Below, one piece after another: positions 53,933-64,000 of a stretch of DNA of 64,000 nt; the first letter of the stretch is position 1, and each line of letters begins with the position of its first letter. The position numbers and the translations under genes were made by a program. The notes under the pieces are model-generated. The model saw nothing but the letters and a program-made list of their open reading frames with translations. It did no database searches and was not told the origin of the DNA. The stretch lies in NCBI GenBank assembly GCA_034509755.1, contig CM067555.1, positions 47,388,255 through 47,452,254 of the forward strand. Reading direction: 5' to 3'. The stretch is from Anisodus tanguticus (taxonomy: Eukaryota > Streptophyta > Magnoliopsida > Solanales > Solanaceae).

Positions 53933-54611
53933 TATAAATTTATACTTATACTAATAAATAATTAAAGTAAACAAAATTAAGTGCGCTAAATAAAATAAAC
54001 AGACCATAATAATTTAATGAAGGAACGAATGTACCAAGCGCCGACGTAACGTCGAGAGGTTGAAAATTGAAACTTTGCTCGATGGAAGATCCTCAAGCTA
54101 GTTGTCAAATTCACTCCCAATTCCCAAATGAATAAATAAAATTGAATATTTAGTAGACAATGTAGACTTGTAGAGAGATAGATTGAGAGATTGTAGGAAG
54201 ATTTTTGAGAAAGTTGAAGAGAAAATGATGTATTTATAGTTGGGAAATTGGGTTAAAGTGTAAATATAATAACTTATGGGTTAAAAATAAATATTAAGGG
54301 GGTAAGGGAGTTGGGGGAGGGGGAGGCCAAAAATGGCCGTTGCACAACGGCCAAAATGTAAAATGGTCGTTGGTGCAACGGTTATTTTTGCAAAGGAGGA
54401 CTTTGGGCGGGACCGGAATGGGACCGAGACCGGGTCAGGCCTGGTGGGATTGGGGCGGGCCGGGTCGAGACGAGACCATGTCCCATCTCGGTTCGTGTCC
54501 CGATACCGCAAAACTTTTTTTTAAAAAAAGTCGAGTTCGGGGGGGACCGAGTCCAGACAGTGTCGGGGCGAGATCGGGCTGACCCGGCCCACTGGCCACC
54601 CTTAGAAAAAA

Positions 54612-55171
54612 CAATCTTTTGGGCCTAAATTAAGAGAAAGTATGTTGACTCTTGTGAAGATACTTGGAAGATGTATTTACTTATTATATGGAAAACTTTT
54701 TAACATGTTGCCCACTTGACAATACAAAAGAATGGAGTATTTAATGTAGGAAACAGGGTATATCATATCAATAATACCATATAATAAGTTCACATCAAAT
54801 AATTGACCAAAGTAACATCAAGTATACAAAGTAGTCAAAATAAGTTTGCCAACTTTAGATTGTTATAATATGAACAAATTGAGAAAAGCATGGCGGCTAA
54901 TCGAAGGGTCCTTAATATATTAGTGCAACTATTATTTTATCTTTTATCTGACATGGAATAACTTTATGTATTACAACTTTATAACAAAATTAAGTAATAT
55001 TTTTTAAGGAAACCAATTTCTTTTAGGGAAACAAAAGCAGAAGAGTCATTCTTTAAATTAAACTCAACAGATAATCCGCAAGAGTATTAATTGATTCAGT
55101 CTAAAGACTTCAACTTCGGAAAGATTTTCCTTCAAACTAATCCTAACACTCGTTCACACCATTTGTATTTT
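54612..55171. other. Distal upstream region of subtilase copy 3, duplicated block
   Basis: 54636-54975 matches 9004-9497 (GTTGACTCTTGTGAAG, CTTGGAAGATGTATTTACT, GCATGGCGGCTAAT). It carries a single diverged version of the 210-bp unit and no MITE at the position where copy 1 flank has one. No gene. Confidence 0.6.
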
Positions 55172-55484
55172 GGAAATCTCAAATATGATATCGAATTATT
55201 AGAAACGACTCATTTATGTCACTTGTCAACAATTTGGCTCATTTATATCATCGTCGTTACCAAAATGGCTCATTCGTGCTATTTTTCATTAATGATGATT
55301 TTACAATACCATTTTTAATTAATATCGGCGTTAATGAAAAATGACATGGATGAGTCATTTAGGCAACGACAATGACATAAATGAGTCATTTTGGTAACAA
55401 CAATGACATAAATGAACAAAACTATTAACAAGTGGCTTAAATGAGCAATTTTCGATAGTTCGATGACATATTTGGGCTTTTTCC
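55172..55484. repeat. Foldback MITE with long inverted arms
   Basis: The left arm (GGAAATCTCAAATATGATAT, CTCATTTATGTCACTTGT) is the imperfect inverse of the right arm, giving arms of roughly 120 bp. Internal CTCATTTATGTCATTGTCGT motifs recur in both arms. Confidence 0.7.
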
Positions 55485-55505
55485 TTTATTTTTTTTACGG
55501 AAAAA

Positions 55506-55906
55506 ATTATAACCGAAATTTTTTTGAGAGTCAATAACGTAAGGCACGAAATTCAGTGAATAAGATATCTGACCTTTCTATCATTCTTTAGTTAAATACT
55601 TGTCAGTAACAGGATTCGAATCCGTGATAATCCCGAATTTTTTTAGGTGTGCACGATTATAAGCTAGGTAATAATGTCTTGACCCCTCCGCTCTTCTCCA
55701 TTTAAACTTGTCTTTAGTAGGGTTCAGATCAGTGATTATCGAGAAAATATCAAGATTAGTGGAGCATGGTTCAAAACTCGATGAACAAAGGGCTCGACCC
55801 CTCTATCCTTCTTCACATAAATATTTGATTATAGTAGAATTTGAACCTGTGACATACGCCTAAACCATACATCACGTGTTACACTCTTGCCACTAGACCA
55901 GAAGCC
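55506..55906 (-). mobile_element. Multimeric tRNA-derived SINE (three head-to-tail bodies)
   Basis: Read on the minus strand from 55906: GGCTTCTGGTCTAGTGGCAA carries a box A, GGTTCAAATTC (about 55849) a box B, then GGATAGAGGGGTCGAGCC and a CTCGATAATCA end at about 55734. A second body starts at box B-like TCTGAACCC (about 55728) and ends GGGATTATCA at about 55625. A third starts at GGATTCGAATCC (55623) and ends TTTCGGTTATAA at about 55506. Only the first has a tRNA-like head. Confidence 0.65.
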
Positions 55907-56120
55907 GGAGGCACTCATTCACACAATTATCCTTTCTTCTCCTTTTATTGATTCTTCCTTTTAACTTTAGGTCTTTCTTCTTCTCCCAATCATTTTTTTC
56001 CTCTTTCGACAAAATAATAAAAATGTAAGAATTGGTCCTATATTTAACATGAGGGCTCTACTGATTTCAAAAGATTTTATCCAACTTGCTGCATCTTGAA
56101 CAGGGCCAGCCGCCAGAGCA

Positions 56121-56130
56121 CTATATATAC
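56121..56130 (+). promoter_or_regulatory. TATA box of subtilase copy 3
   Basis: CTATATATAC 108 bp before the ATG, context GAGCACTATATATAC identical to copy 1. Confidence 0.75.
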
Positions 56131-56228
56131 CATTAGTTCCAAAGAACTCAAAATGTCAAACTGCACTTTACTAAGTATATTCATGTTTTAGCTCAACAAA
56201 ATACAAATCCCTCAGCCCATTTGCAGCT

Positions 56229-58489
56229 ATGAAAATCTTGAGTTTTTTTCTTGTTTTTTCTATACTTGGTTGTTTGTCATGGCCTAGTATTCAAAGCGAA
56301 TTAAAGACGTATATAGTACATGTTGAATCCCTAAAAAGTCAAATTTCCACTCAATCTTTAGCAGATCAGGATCTCGAGGGCTGGTACCAATCTTTTTGCC
56401 AAATACAATAGCAAGCACAAGTGCTAGCTCGGATGAAGAGGCGCCGCGATTAGTTTATTCATATCGCAACGTGATGAAAGGCTTTGCAGCAAGATTAACA
56501 ACAAAGCAAGTGAAAGAAATGGAGAAGAAACAAGGGTTTATAGCTGCGTGGCCCGAGAGGATTTTGTCCTTGCACACCACGCATAGTCCCGGTTTTCTTG
56601 GATTGAAGCAAAATATTGGCTTGTGGAAGAACTCCAACTATGGGAAAGGCGTGATCATCGGTGTTTTAGACACAGGGATTTCACCAGACCATCCTTCATT
56701 TAGCGACGAAGGAATGCCTCCTCCCCCTGCTAAATGGAAGGGCAAGTGTGAATCGAACTTCACTACAAAGTGTAACAACAAGCTCATAGGAGTGAGGACT
56801 TTCCCACAAGCCAATGGCTCGCCAATAGATGATAATGGACACGGTACACACACCGCTAGCACTGCTGCTGGCGGTTTTGTGAAAGGTGCCAATGTGTTTG
56901 GAAACGCTGTTGGTACCGCTGTTGGAATTGCACCTCTTGCTCACCTAGCCATCTATAAGGTCTGCGATTCTTTTGGTTGCTCTGATAGTGGCGTTTTATC
57001 TGCCATGGATGCGGCTATTGATGATGGAGTTGATATCCTATCTCTTTCCCTTGGTGGAACTACTAACCCTTTCCATAGTGACCCCATTGCACTCGGAGCG
57101 TACAGTGCAACACAAAGAGGTATTCTTGTAAGTTGCTCTGCCGGTAATACTGGTCCGTCTGAGAGCACTGTTGTAAACGAAGCCCCATGGATTCTCACGG
57201 TAGGCGCGAGCACTCTTGACAGGAAAATTAAGGCCACCCTCAGGCTTGGAAACAAAGAAGAATTTGAGGGAGAATCAGCTTTCCATCCAAAGGTTTCGAA
57301 TAACAAATTCTTCCCTTTGTTTGATCCTGCACAGAATGCAACTGACACTGATATCCCTTTCTGCGGACCAACGCTGACTGATCTCAGCGCGGCTATTAAA
57401 GGAAAAATAGTCTTGTGCCAGGTAGGTGGCGGTTTTAACAGAATTAAAAAAGGGCAAGCGGTAAAGAATGCTGGAGGTGTTGGCATGATCCTCATCAATA
57501 GTCCTCAAGACGGCTTCACTACATCAGCGGACGCTCACGTCCTCCCAGCCATGGACATTGCTTCCCTTGACGGAAATAAAATCACCGACTATATGACATC
57601 AACGAAGAAGCCTGTCGCTAGAATTACATTCCAAGGAACGATAATAGGAGATAAAAATGCTCCCGTGGTTGCTGGATTTTCTGCTCGCGGACCAAACACA
57701 GCTAGTCCTGGAATCTTGAAGCCTGATATTATTGGTCCTGGTGTTAACATTCTTGCAGCTTGGCCTACCTCCGTTGAAAACAACACAAACACAAAATCGA
57801 CGTTCAACATTATATCGGGTACCTCCATGTCTTGTCCTCACCTCAGTGGAGTAGCAGCATTGCTGAAAAGCGCGCACCCCACATGGTCTCCTGCAGCTAT
57901 TAAGTCCGCAATCATGACAACTGCAGACATAGTCAATCTTGGCAACGAATCCTTCCTAAATGAAATGCTCTTTCCTGCTAGAATCTTCGCCTTTGGAGCA
58001 GGACATGTCAATCCATCAAGAGCAAATGATCCCGGACTAGTTTACGATACTCAATTCAAGGACTACTTACCTTATTTGTGTGGTTTGAATTACACAAATC
58101 GAGAGGTGGGTAACCTTCTACAGCGCAAGGCAAATTGCTCAAAAATGAAGAGTATCCCCGAAGCGCAACTCAATTACCCTTCATTTTCCATCTCACTTGG
58201 AGAAAAAGCTCAAACATACACGAGAACGGTGACAAACGTTGGGGGGGCTAACTCAACTTACCGCGTGGAGATAGTTTCACCACGAATGGTTTCCGTGGTT
58301 GTTAAGCCCTCGACTCTAAAGTTCTCGAAGTTGAACCAGAAGATGACGTACCGAGTGACATTTTCCACAACAACCAACATCACAAACATGGAAGTTGTTC
58401 ATGGATACTTGGAATGGACTAGTAACAGGCACTTTGTGAGAAGTCCAATTGCAGTTGTGCTACAAGAGCCTGAAACACCAGATGATTAG
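56229..58489 (+). pseudogene. P69-type subtilase with one-base frameshift (copy 3)
   Basis: ATG at 56229 begins MKILSFFLVFSILGCLSWPS (signal peptide). The frame runs into a stop at 56409-56411 because a T run at 56393-56397 is one base short: copies 1 and 2 read YNSFLPK/YSSFLPK here, this copy reads YQSFCQIQ and stops. From 56396 the other frame is open without a stop to 58489, giving about 753 residues overall. Catalytic Asp (VLDTGISPDHP), His (DDNGHGTH), Asn (SAGNTGP) and Ser (SGTSMSCPH) are all present, and the Fn3-like tail is complete. The break is in the propeptide, so no secreted enzyme can be made as written. A homopolymer sequencing error is a real alternative, in which case the gene is intact. 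The first ATG in the downstream frame is at about 56474, inside the propeptide and without a signal peptide. Confidence 0.88.
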
Positions 58490-58702
58490 TTTGTTTGCTT
58501 TTTAATAGTTTGTTCCATGTATAATAAGCATGCATTGATGTTTTGTATCCAAAATGTAAAATGAGTGAATACAAATTACTCATGTTCTATTCTACTAGTG
58601 TTATTTCTTCCTTTTTGGTATGGACTAATATTGATATTTCAATCTTTGTCGCTTTTTCAAGTATTGTCTCTTAATAGTTCTTCAACTTCTCATTTATTAT
58701 AA

Positions 58703-58855
58703 AAGGACAGCCCGGTGCACTATGCTCCCGCTATGCGCGGAGTCCGGGGAAGTGCCGGACCACAAGGGTCAGTTGTACGCAGCCTTACCTTGCATTTCTG
58801 ACAGAGGTTGTTTCCACGACTTGAACCCATGACCTCCTGGTCACATGTCAGCAAC
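58703..58855 (-). mobile_element. Au-like SINE just downstream of subtilase copy 3
   Basis: TTTATTATAA flanks it at 58693-58702 and 58856-58865, a perfect 10-bp duplication. Read on the minus strand: GACCAGGAGGTCATGGGTTC with box B GGTTCAAGTC, then GGTCCGGCACTTCCCCGGA and GTGCACCGGGCTG at the 3' end. The box A part of the tRNA head is missing, so the copy is 5'-truncated. Confidence 0.88.
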
Positions 58856-59028
58856 TTTATTATAATGAAAAATATTTACTTGCACTCAGCATTTATACTA
58901 AAACTAATCTTAAGATCAGTTAGAATTAATTAAAATGAGAATACATTTTACTTAACCATAGTTAAAGTGATAAAAGTTTATATGCAAGACACATGTATTA
59001 CACTCATTTGTTTGATGCAGACATCTAT

Positions 59029-59139
59029 GTTGCTTGGACTATTTAAAAGTTGAGGGGTCCGTGTTGGATCCTTCAAAGTAGTGCAGTTATGGAGGATCCA
59101 ACACGAGTGCAATAACATTTTTTGAAGAGTTCGAGCAAC
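59029..59139. repeat. Short foldback MITE
   Basis: GTTGCTTGGACT at the left and AGAGTTCGAGCAAC at the right are inverse. The centre is a second palindrome (GTGTTGGATCC and GGATCCAACAC). 111 bp, non-coding. Confidence 0.75.
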
Positions 59140-59252
59140 ACAAGCAGACACTTGATGTGAACAAAGATTTTCTACATATGATCCTTTTAAGGTCTTCAAG
59201 GTTAGTTATACAACTAATCAATTTAATCTCTCTAATTAGTTGTGTTTCATAT

Positions 59253-59551
59253 TGTTATATATACAAAGGATATACACTATATACACGTGTATATCCTATG
59301 TATATTGGATTCTCAAATTTCCCCCTCTACCGTGTATACCGTGTATAGTTAGCTAGTATATTTTAGTATCCTAGTTTAGATAAAGTTGTAATGTAATTAG
59401 TAGTGTACACTTACCATAATTGTATAAATAGTATCCAAGTAGAATAAGGTTTTAGGAGTAGAATAGGAATAGAATTCTCCTATTATGAAAATATGTAAAT
59501 GTATATATACTCTTTCAATCAATGAAAATAATCAGGGGATTATTTCTTTCA
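59253..59551 (+). repeat. 5' LTR of copia A3
   Basis: 299 bp from TGTTATATATACAAAGG to TTTCTTTCA, with the family block GTACACTTACCATAATTGTA near 59404. CATAT at 59248-59252 is the presumed target duplication. Confidence 0.8.
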
Positions 59552-59714
59552 TGGTATCAGAAGTCTAGGTCTTAAAATCCTCTCCAAAAATTCTTCCTCT
59601 TTCTCGTCCTAAGCCTCGATTACCGAGCCCTTCATCTCAGTTTTTGTGCTGACGATTCATCTCTCTCCCAAATTTTTTCTTCCAAATCCCTCACTCACAT
59701 ATTGTTTTATCAGT

Positions 59715-60630
59715 ATGTCTACTTCAAGGAACACGTTTCATCCCGCCCTTGCAGTTTCTAACATCAAGAATAACATCCCTCTTATTCTTGAAATAGAAAA
59801 CGTCCAATATGCGACGTCGGCCGAACTATTCAAAATTCACGCACGATCGCATCAAGTCTTCCATCACATAATCCCTGCGGCTCCTGAGGATACGGAGGTG
59901 CCAAAACGCGAGGATGATCCTAAGTTGTGGATGACTCTTGATGCCACTGTCTTCCAGTGGATATATACAATTTCTACCGACCTTTTGCAAAAGATTATTG
60001 AGCCTGACGCTATGGCACATGCGACTTGGGATAGACTGCGTGATATATTCCAAGATAATCAAAATTCTAGAGTTGTTACTCTTGAGCATGATTTCTCCCA
60101 CGTCGATATGGAAGATTTCCCTAACGTTTCGGCTTATTGCAAAAGATTAAAGGAATTGGCGGACCAACTCCGCAACGTTGGCGCACCAGTTTTGAATGAT
60201 CGTTTGGTCCTCCAAATAGTGTCAGGCCTCTCCGAGGCCTTTAGTGGTGTTGGCACGCTTCTTCGGCAAAGTAATCCGCTTCCGTAATTTTACCAGACTC
60301 GTTCTATGCTTACACTTGAAGAAGCGGGCATGGCAAAAAAGGCGGCTATCGGTGCTAGTCCCGTGGGCATGATGACCGAGTCCACGGTTCACCCTATCGG
60401 TTCCAACAACTCGGCCAAAGCCGCAACAACGGTGACAGCAAAAAGGGTGGAAATAAGAAAAATAATGGCAAGAATTGCGGCGGCAGCCGGCACAGTGGCA
60501 ATGGCGGTGATGGCCCTCGCAACGGTCAACAGCAACAACAGTTCTGGGCCCCGCAGTGGGCCCCTATGCAGTGCAATGGGCCCCTATGCAGTGGCAATGG
60601 GCCCCATAGTCGCAGTTTGGGCCAAATAAT
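59715..60630 (+). pseudogene. copia A3 gag, stop and frameshift
   Basis: ATG at 59715: MSTSRNTFHPALAVSNIKNN, then ATSAELFKIHARSHQVFHH, DIFQDNQNSRVVTLEHDFS and NVSAYCKRLKELADQLRNVG. A TAA at 60285-60287 ends the frame, after which RSMLTLEEAGMAKKAAIGAS continues. The Gly/Gln-rich linker then shifts frame. Of the gag copies in this family here, this is the least damaged in its first 190 residues. Confidence 0.82.
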
Positions 60631-60699
60631 TTTTCACCCCACTGCCAGTGGGTTGCCCAGCCACAGTCCAGGCCTAACACTCCCTGGTCCACTTCCAGT

Positions 60700-63600
60700 C
60701 AACTTTCTGGGCCGAGGCAACAAGCAGGAGTACTTGGGCCTCGGCCTCCGCAGGCCTATCACGCAGCGGCACCCACTTCTACCGACATCGAAGCCGCAAT
60801 GCACACGGTTGGTTTAAATCCTTCAGACCAAAATTGGTATATGGACACAGGTGCCACTACCCACATGACATCCGATTTAGGTACGCTCTCGTCTTATTCC
60901 AATTTGAGCAACCCTCGGGGCATAATTATTGGTAATGGTAATTCTATTCCAATTCGTGGTTGTGGTCATAAAACTTTGTCTTCCCTCATCCACCCCTTAT
61001 CTTGAAAAACACACTACATGCCCCTAAATTGATTAAAGCTTAGTGTATGTCCGTAAATTCACTACTGACAATTTTGTTTCTATTGAGTTTGATCCATTTG
61101 GTTTCTCTATGAAGGATTTCAAGACGGGGAGTCCTCTTATGAGGTGTGATAGTAGGGGAGATCTTTATCCTATCACACCCAGTTCCGGTCCATCGAGTCA
61201 AGTCTTGCCATCAGCATTTGCAACCCTGTCTCCTTCCTTGTGGCATGCTCGTCTTGGTCATCCAGGCTCATCTATTTTGTCGTCATTAGATAAAAATAAT
61301 TTTATTTCATGTAAGGGTACACGTAGTACTCCAAATTGTCAGTCTTGTTCTTTAGGGAAAATTGTTAGGTTGTCATTTGTAGACTCAAATTATCATACTT
61401 TAATGCTATTTGATATTATTCATAGCGACTTATGGACGTCTCATGTTCTTAGTTCTTTAGGTCATCGGTATTATGTTCTCTTTTTGGATGATTATTATAA
61501 GTTTTTATGGACTTATCCAATAGAGAAAAAATCTCAAGTTTTTTCCATCTTCGTAAAATTTAAAGCATTCATTAGAACCCAGTTCAAACGAAAAATAAAA
61601 AATATTCAGTGTGATAATGGCAAAGAATATGACAATGGGGTTTTTCGGGAATTCTGTGCTAATAATGGGATCAATTTTCATTTTTCTTGTCCTCATACGT
61701 CTTCACAAAATGGGAAAGACGAACGCAAAATTCGTACCATAAATAACATTGTCTGAACTTTATTGATTCATGCTTCCGTACTCCTGTCTTTTTGGCATCA
61801 TGCTTTACAAATGGCTACATATCTCCTTAACATAATTCCTTCCAAAGGTTTGACATATTCTTCCGCCCTTTAAATTTTATATAATAAGATTCCTTTGTAT
61901 TCACATCTTCAGGTTTTTGGGTGTTTGTGTTATCCGTTATTCCCGTCCACCACAATTAACAAACTTCATGCCCGGTCTACTCCGTGTGTGTTTTTGGGTT
62001 TTCCGTCTAATCATCGTGGTTACAAATGCTTTGATTAATCCTTTAATAAAATCATCATTAGTCGCCATGTCATTTTTGATGAATCCCAATTTCCATTTGC
62101 TAAGGTGAGTAATCTTGCGCCTAGTTCGTATAATTTTTTGGATGATGGTGTATCCCCGTATATTATTCACCATTTTTTGGACATGTCCCACATCCAAAAT
62201 TCTCCAGCAGGCCCACTGCCCGCTGGCCCCATTGGTCCGTCACACACTACCGTCACTGGGCCAGTTCCAGCAATTGGGCCAGTCCAGCCCAATTCTGGAA
62301 CTGGTACAGTTCCGGTGTCAGTTTATCATGTTGGGCCAGCAGGCCCACTGCCTGCTGGCCAGTCCGTCCCGAGTCTAGAAAATTCCCAAAATCCGCTCAA
62401 TTCTTCCTCGAGTCATAGACCGGTCACTCGTAGTCAACGGGGTGTTTTTAAACCAAAGAGACATTTTAATTTAAATTCTAATGTTCTTAAATCGTCCTTA
62501 CCCCGTAATCCTGTGTCTGCGTTAAATGACCCGAATTGGAAAATTGCTATGACCGATGAATATAATGCTCTTATTGATAATAAGACGTGGGAGTTGGTGC
62601 CCCGTCCATCCGATATTAATATTATTAGGTCTATGTTGATTTTTGCTCATAAGGAAAATTCAGATGGTTCATTTGCACGACATAAGGCGCGGCTTGTGGG
62701 TGATGGTAAGACTCAGTAGGTTGGTATGGATTGTGGTGAGACATTTAGTCCGATGGTCAATCCAGCTACCATTCGCACTGTGCTCAGCTTGGCTCTTTCG
62801 AAAGCATGGCCTATTCATCAGTTAGATGTAAAGAATGTTTTCCTACATGGTGATCTCAAGGAAACAGTCTATATGCATCAGCCTTTGGGATTTAGGGATC
62901 CCAAACATCCTCATCATGTCCGTTTGTTGATGAAGTCCTTATATGGGCTTAAGCAGTCTCCACGGGCCTGGTATATGCGATTTGCCAACTATGTTTTGAC
63001 TATTGGGTTCACTCACAGCAGGTCGGATAATTCATTGTTCATCTATCCTCGTGGTTCGTCCTTGGCCTATATTTTATTGTATGTGGATGATATTATTCTG
63101 ACTGCCTCTTCCGATGCCTTACGCCAGTCTATCATGACAATGCTCAGCTCTGAGTTTGCTATGAAAGACTTGGGGCCCTTGAGTTATTTTTTGGGGATTG
63201 TTGTCACTCGTCATACAGATGGGTTGTTCTTATCTCAAAGGAAGTATGCAGTTGAGATCATTGAGAGGGCTGGGATGTCATCATGTAACTCCACTTCCAC
63301 TCCAGTTGATACTAAGCCCAAGCTTAGTGCCGCGACCGGCGTACCATACGAGGATCCGACCTGCTATCGCAGTCTTGCACGGGCCCTTCAGTAACTTACA
63401 TTCACGAGACCAGATATTACGTATGCTATCCAGCATGTGTGTTTGTTTATGCATGATCCCAGAGTTGAGCACATGAATGCACTCAAACGCATCATTCGGT
63501 ATATTCAGGGTACGTTTGACTATGGTTTGCATTTATATCCTTCCTCGACGTCCACACTTGTCTCGTATACAGATGCTGATTGGGGTGGTTGTCCAGACAC

Positions 63601-64000
63601 CAGACGGTCTACGTCTGGCTATTGTATGTTTCTTGGCAATAACTTGGTCTCATGGTCTGCCAAACGTCAGTCGACATTGTCCCGATCCAGTGTAGAGGCC
63701 GAATATCGAGGGGTAGCTAATGTGGTCTCGGAATCATTTTGGTTACGTAATTTGTTGTTGGAGCTTCATTGTCCTATTCAGAAGGCAACCTTGGTTTATT
63801 GCGATAATGTTAGTGACATCTGCCTTCCTGATAATCCGGTTCAGCACCAGCGTACTAAACATATCGAGATGGACATTCACTTTGTCCGCGAAAAGGTTGT
63901 TCGTGGTCAGGTACGCGTCTGCCATATCCCGTCAAGATATCGAATTGCCGACATCTTTACAAAGGGTCTTCCCTCGGTCATTTCTGAAGATTTTAGGGAC
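60700..64000 (+). pseudogene. copia A3 protease, integrase, RT and RNase H, with several stops
   Basis: Protease at 60830-60880 reads NWYMDTGATTHMTSD. Integrase from 61043: FEFDPFGFS-like region, LWHARLGHPGSS, CQSCSLGK, FDIIHSDLWTS, QCDNGKEYDNG, SQNGKDERKIRTINNIV, then TGA at 61754-61756. RT from 62510: LNDPNWKIAMTDEYNAL, a TAG at 62717-62719 after GDGKTQ, LDVKNVFLHGDLKETVYMHQ, KSLYGLKQSPRAWY and an intact YVDDIILTASS. A TAA at 63392-63394 precedes RNase H (VSYTDADWGGCPDTRRST, TLSRSSVEAEYRGVANVV, DIFTKGLP), which is open to near the window end. Confidence 0.85.

Larger units (their letters stand above)
51134..54603 (-). mobile_element. hAT transposon, copy 2, complete ends
   Basis: AGAAAAAA flanks it at 51126-51133 and 54604-54611, a perfect 8-bp duplication. 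Terminal inverted repeats are TTAGGCGTGGCCAGTGGGC on the left and GCCCACTGGCCACCCTT on the right. GGGTCGGG/GGGACGGG-type subterminal repeats occur at both ends. 3.47 kb, closely related to 34704-38132 along its length and in the same orientation. Confidence 0.92.
59253..64000 (+). mobile_element. Ty1/copia element A3, continues past the window end
   Basis: 5' LTR 59253-59551, primer site TGGTATCAGAAGTC from 59552, gag and pol in copia order up to RNase H at the window edge. The 3' LTR is outside. Same family as A1 and A2 but a different subgroup by gag sequence. Confidence 0.88.

Noticed and set aside
55612..55906. Functional tRNA gene(s), because box A and box B-like motifs are present
   Set aside because: No cloverleaf can be folded with proper acceptor and anticodon stems, and the motifs sit in repeated SINE bodies.
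56396..56398. Start of a separate 697-residue protein at 56396
   Set aside because: The codon is TTG. The frame is simply the continuation of copy 3 after the one-base shift.

Overview
The window looks like nuclear DNA from a plant of the nightshade family (Solanaceae). Three pieces of evidence point there: a tandem set of intronless P69-type subtilase genes (the apoplastic, pathogenesis-related subtilases known from tomato), tRNA-derived SINEs that resemble SolS and Au families, and a dense mix of Ty1/copia, hAT, RTE-LINE and MITE sequences. No prokaryotic, organellar, CRISPR, rRNA or functional tRNA gene was recognised. The species cannot be fixed from the sequence alone.

Layout. 443-5027 is a nearly complete minus-strand copia element with target-site duplications (TSDs). 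6.2-8.6 kb holds a possible plastid-protein gene remnant split by a MITE, then a copia gag relic split by a solo LTR. 9.0-17.1 kb is a nest of insertions: a 210-bp tandem duplication, an RTE LINE inside a MITE, and a copia element whose LTR carries a pogo-like element that itself carries a SINE fragment. 17.1-21.3 kb is subtilase copy 1 (C-terminally truncated). 23.2-29.7 kb is a gypsy-type solo LTR split by a copia element. 29.7-34.4 kb is another copia element, 34.7-38.1 kb a hAT transposon, and 38.3-40.1 kb a scrambled copia derivative. 40.5-44.2 kb is subtilase copy 2, the only intact gene. 45.8-49.5 kb has a solo LTR and a 5'-truncated minus-strand copia. 51.1-54.6 kb is a second hAT element with a perfect 8-bp TSD. 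54.6-58.6 kb is subtilase copy 3 (one-base frameshift) with multimeric SINEs upstream. From 59.25 kb to the window end runs a plus-strand copia element whose 3' end lies outside.

How it fits together. The biological core is the subtilase array. Copies share a signal peptide, I9 propeptide, S8 catalytic domain with inserted PA domain, Fn3-like C-terminus and a conserved core promoter (TATA about 100 bp before the ATG). Upstream homology shows that the copies arose by segmental duplication. Later insertions (a solo LTR before copy 1, a Stowaway MITE before copy 2) are each absent from the other copy, so the copies record empty sites. A nearly identical internal tract in copies 1 and 2 suggests gene conversion. 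All transposon proteins in the window are broken by stops or frameshifts.
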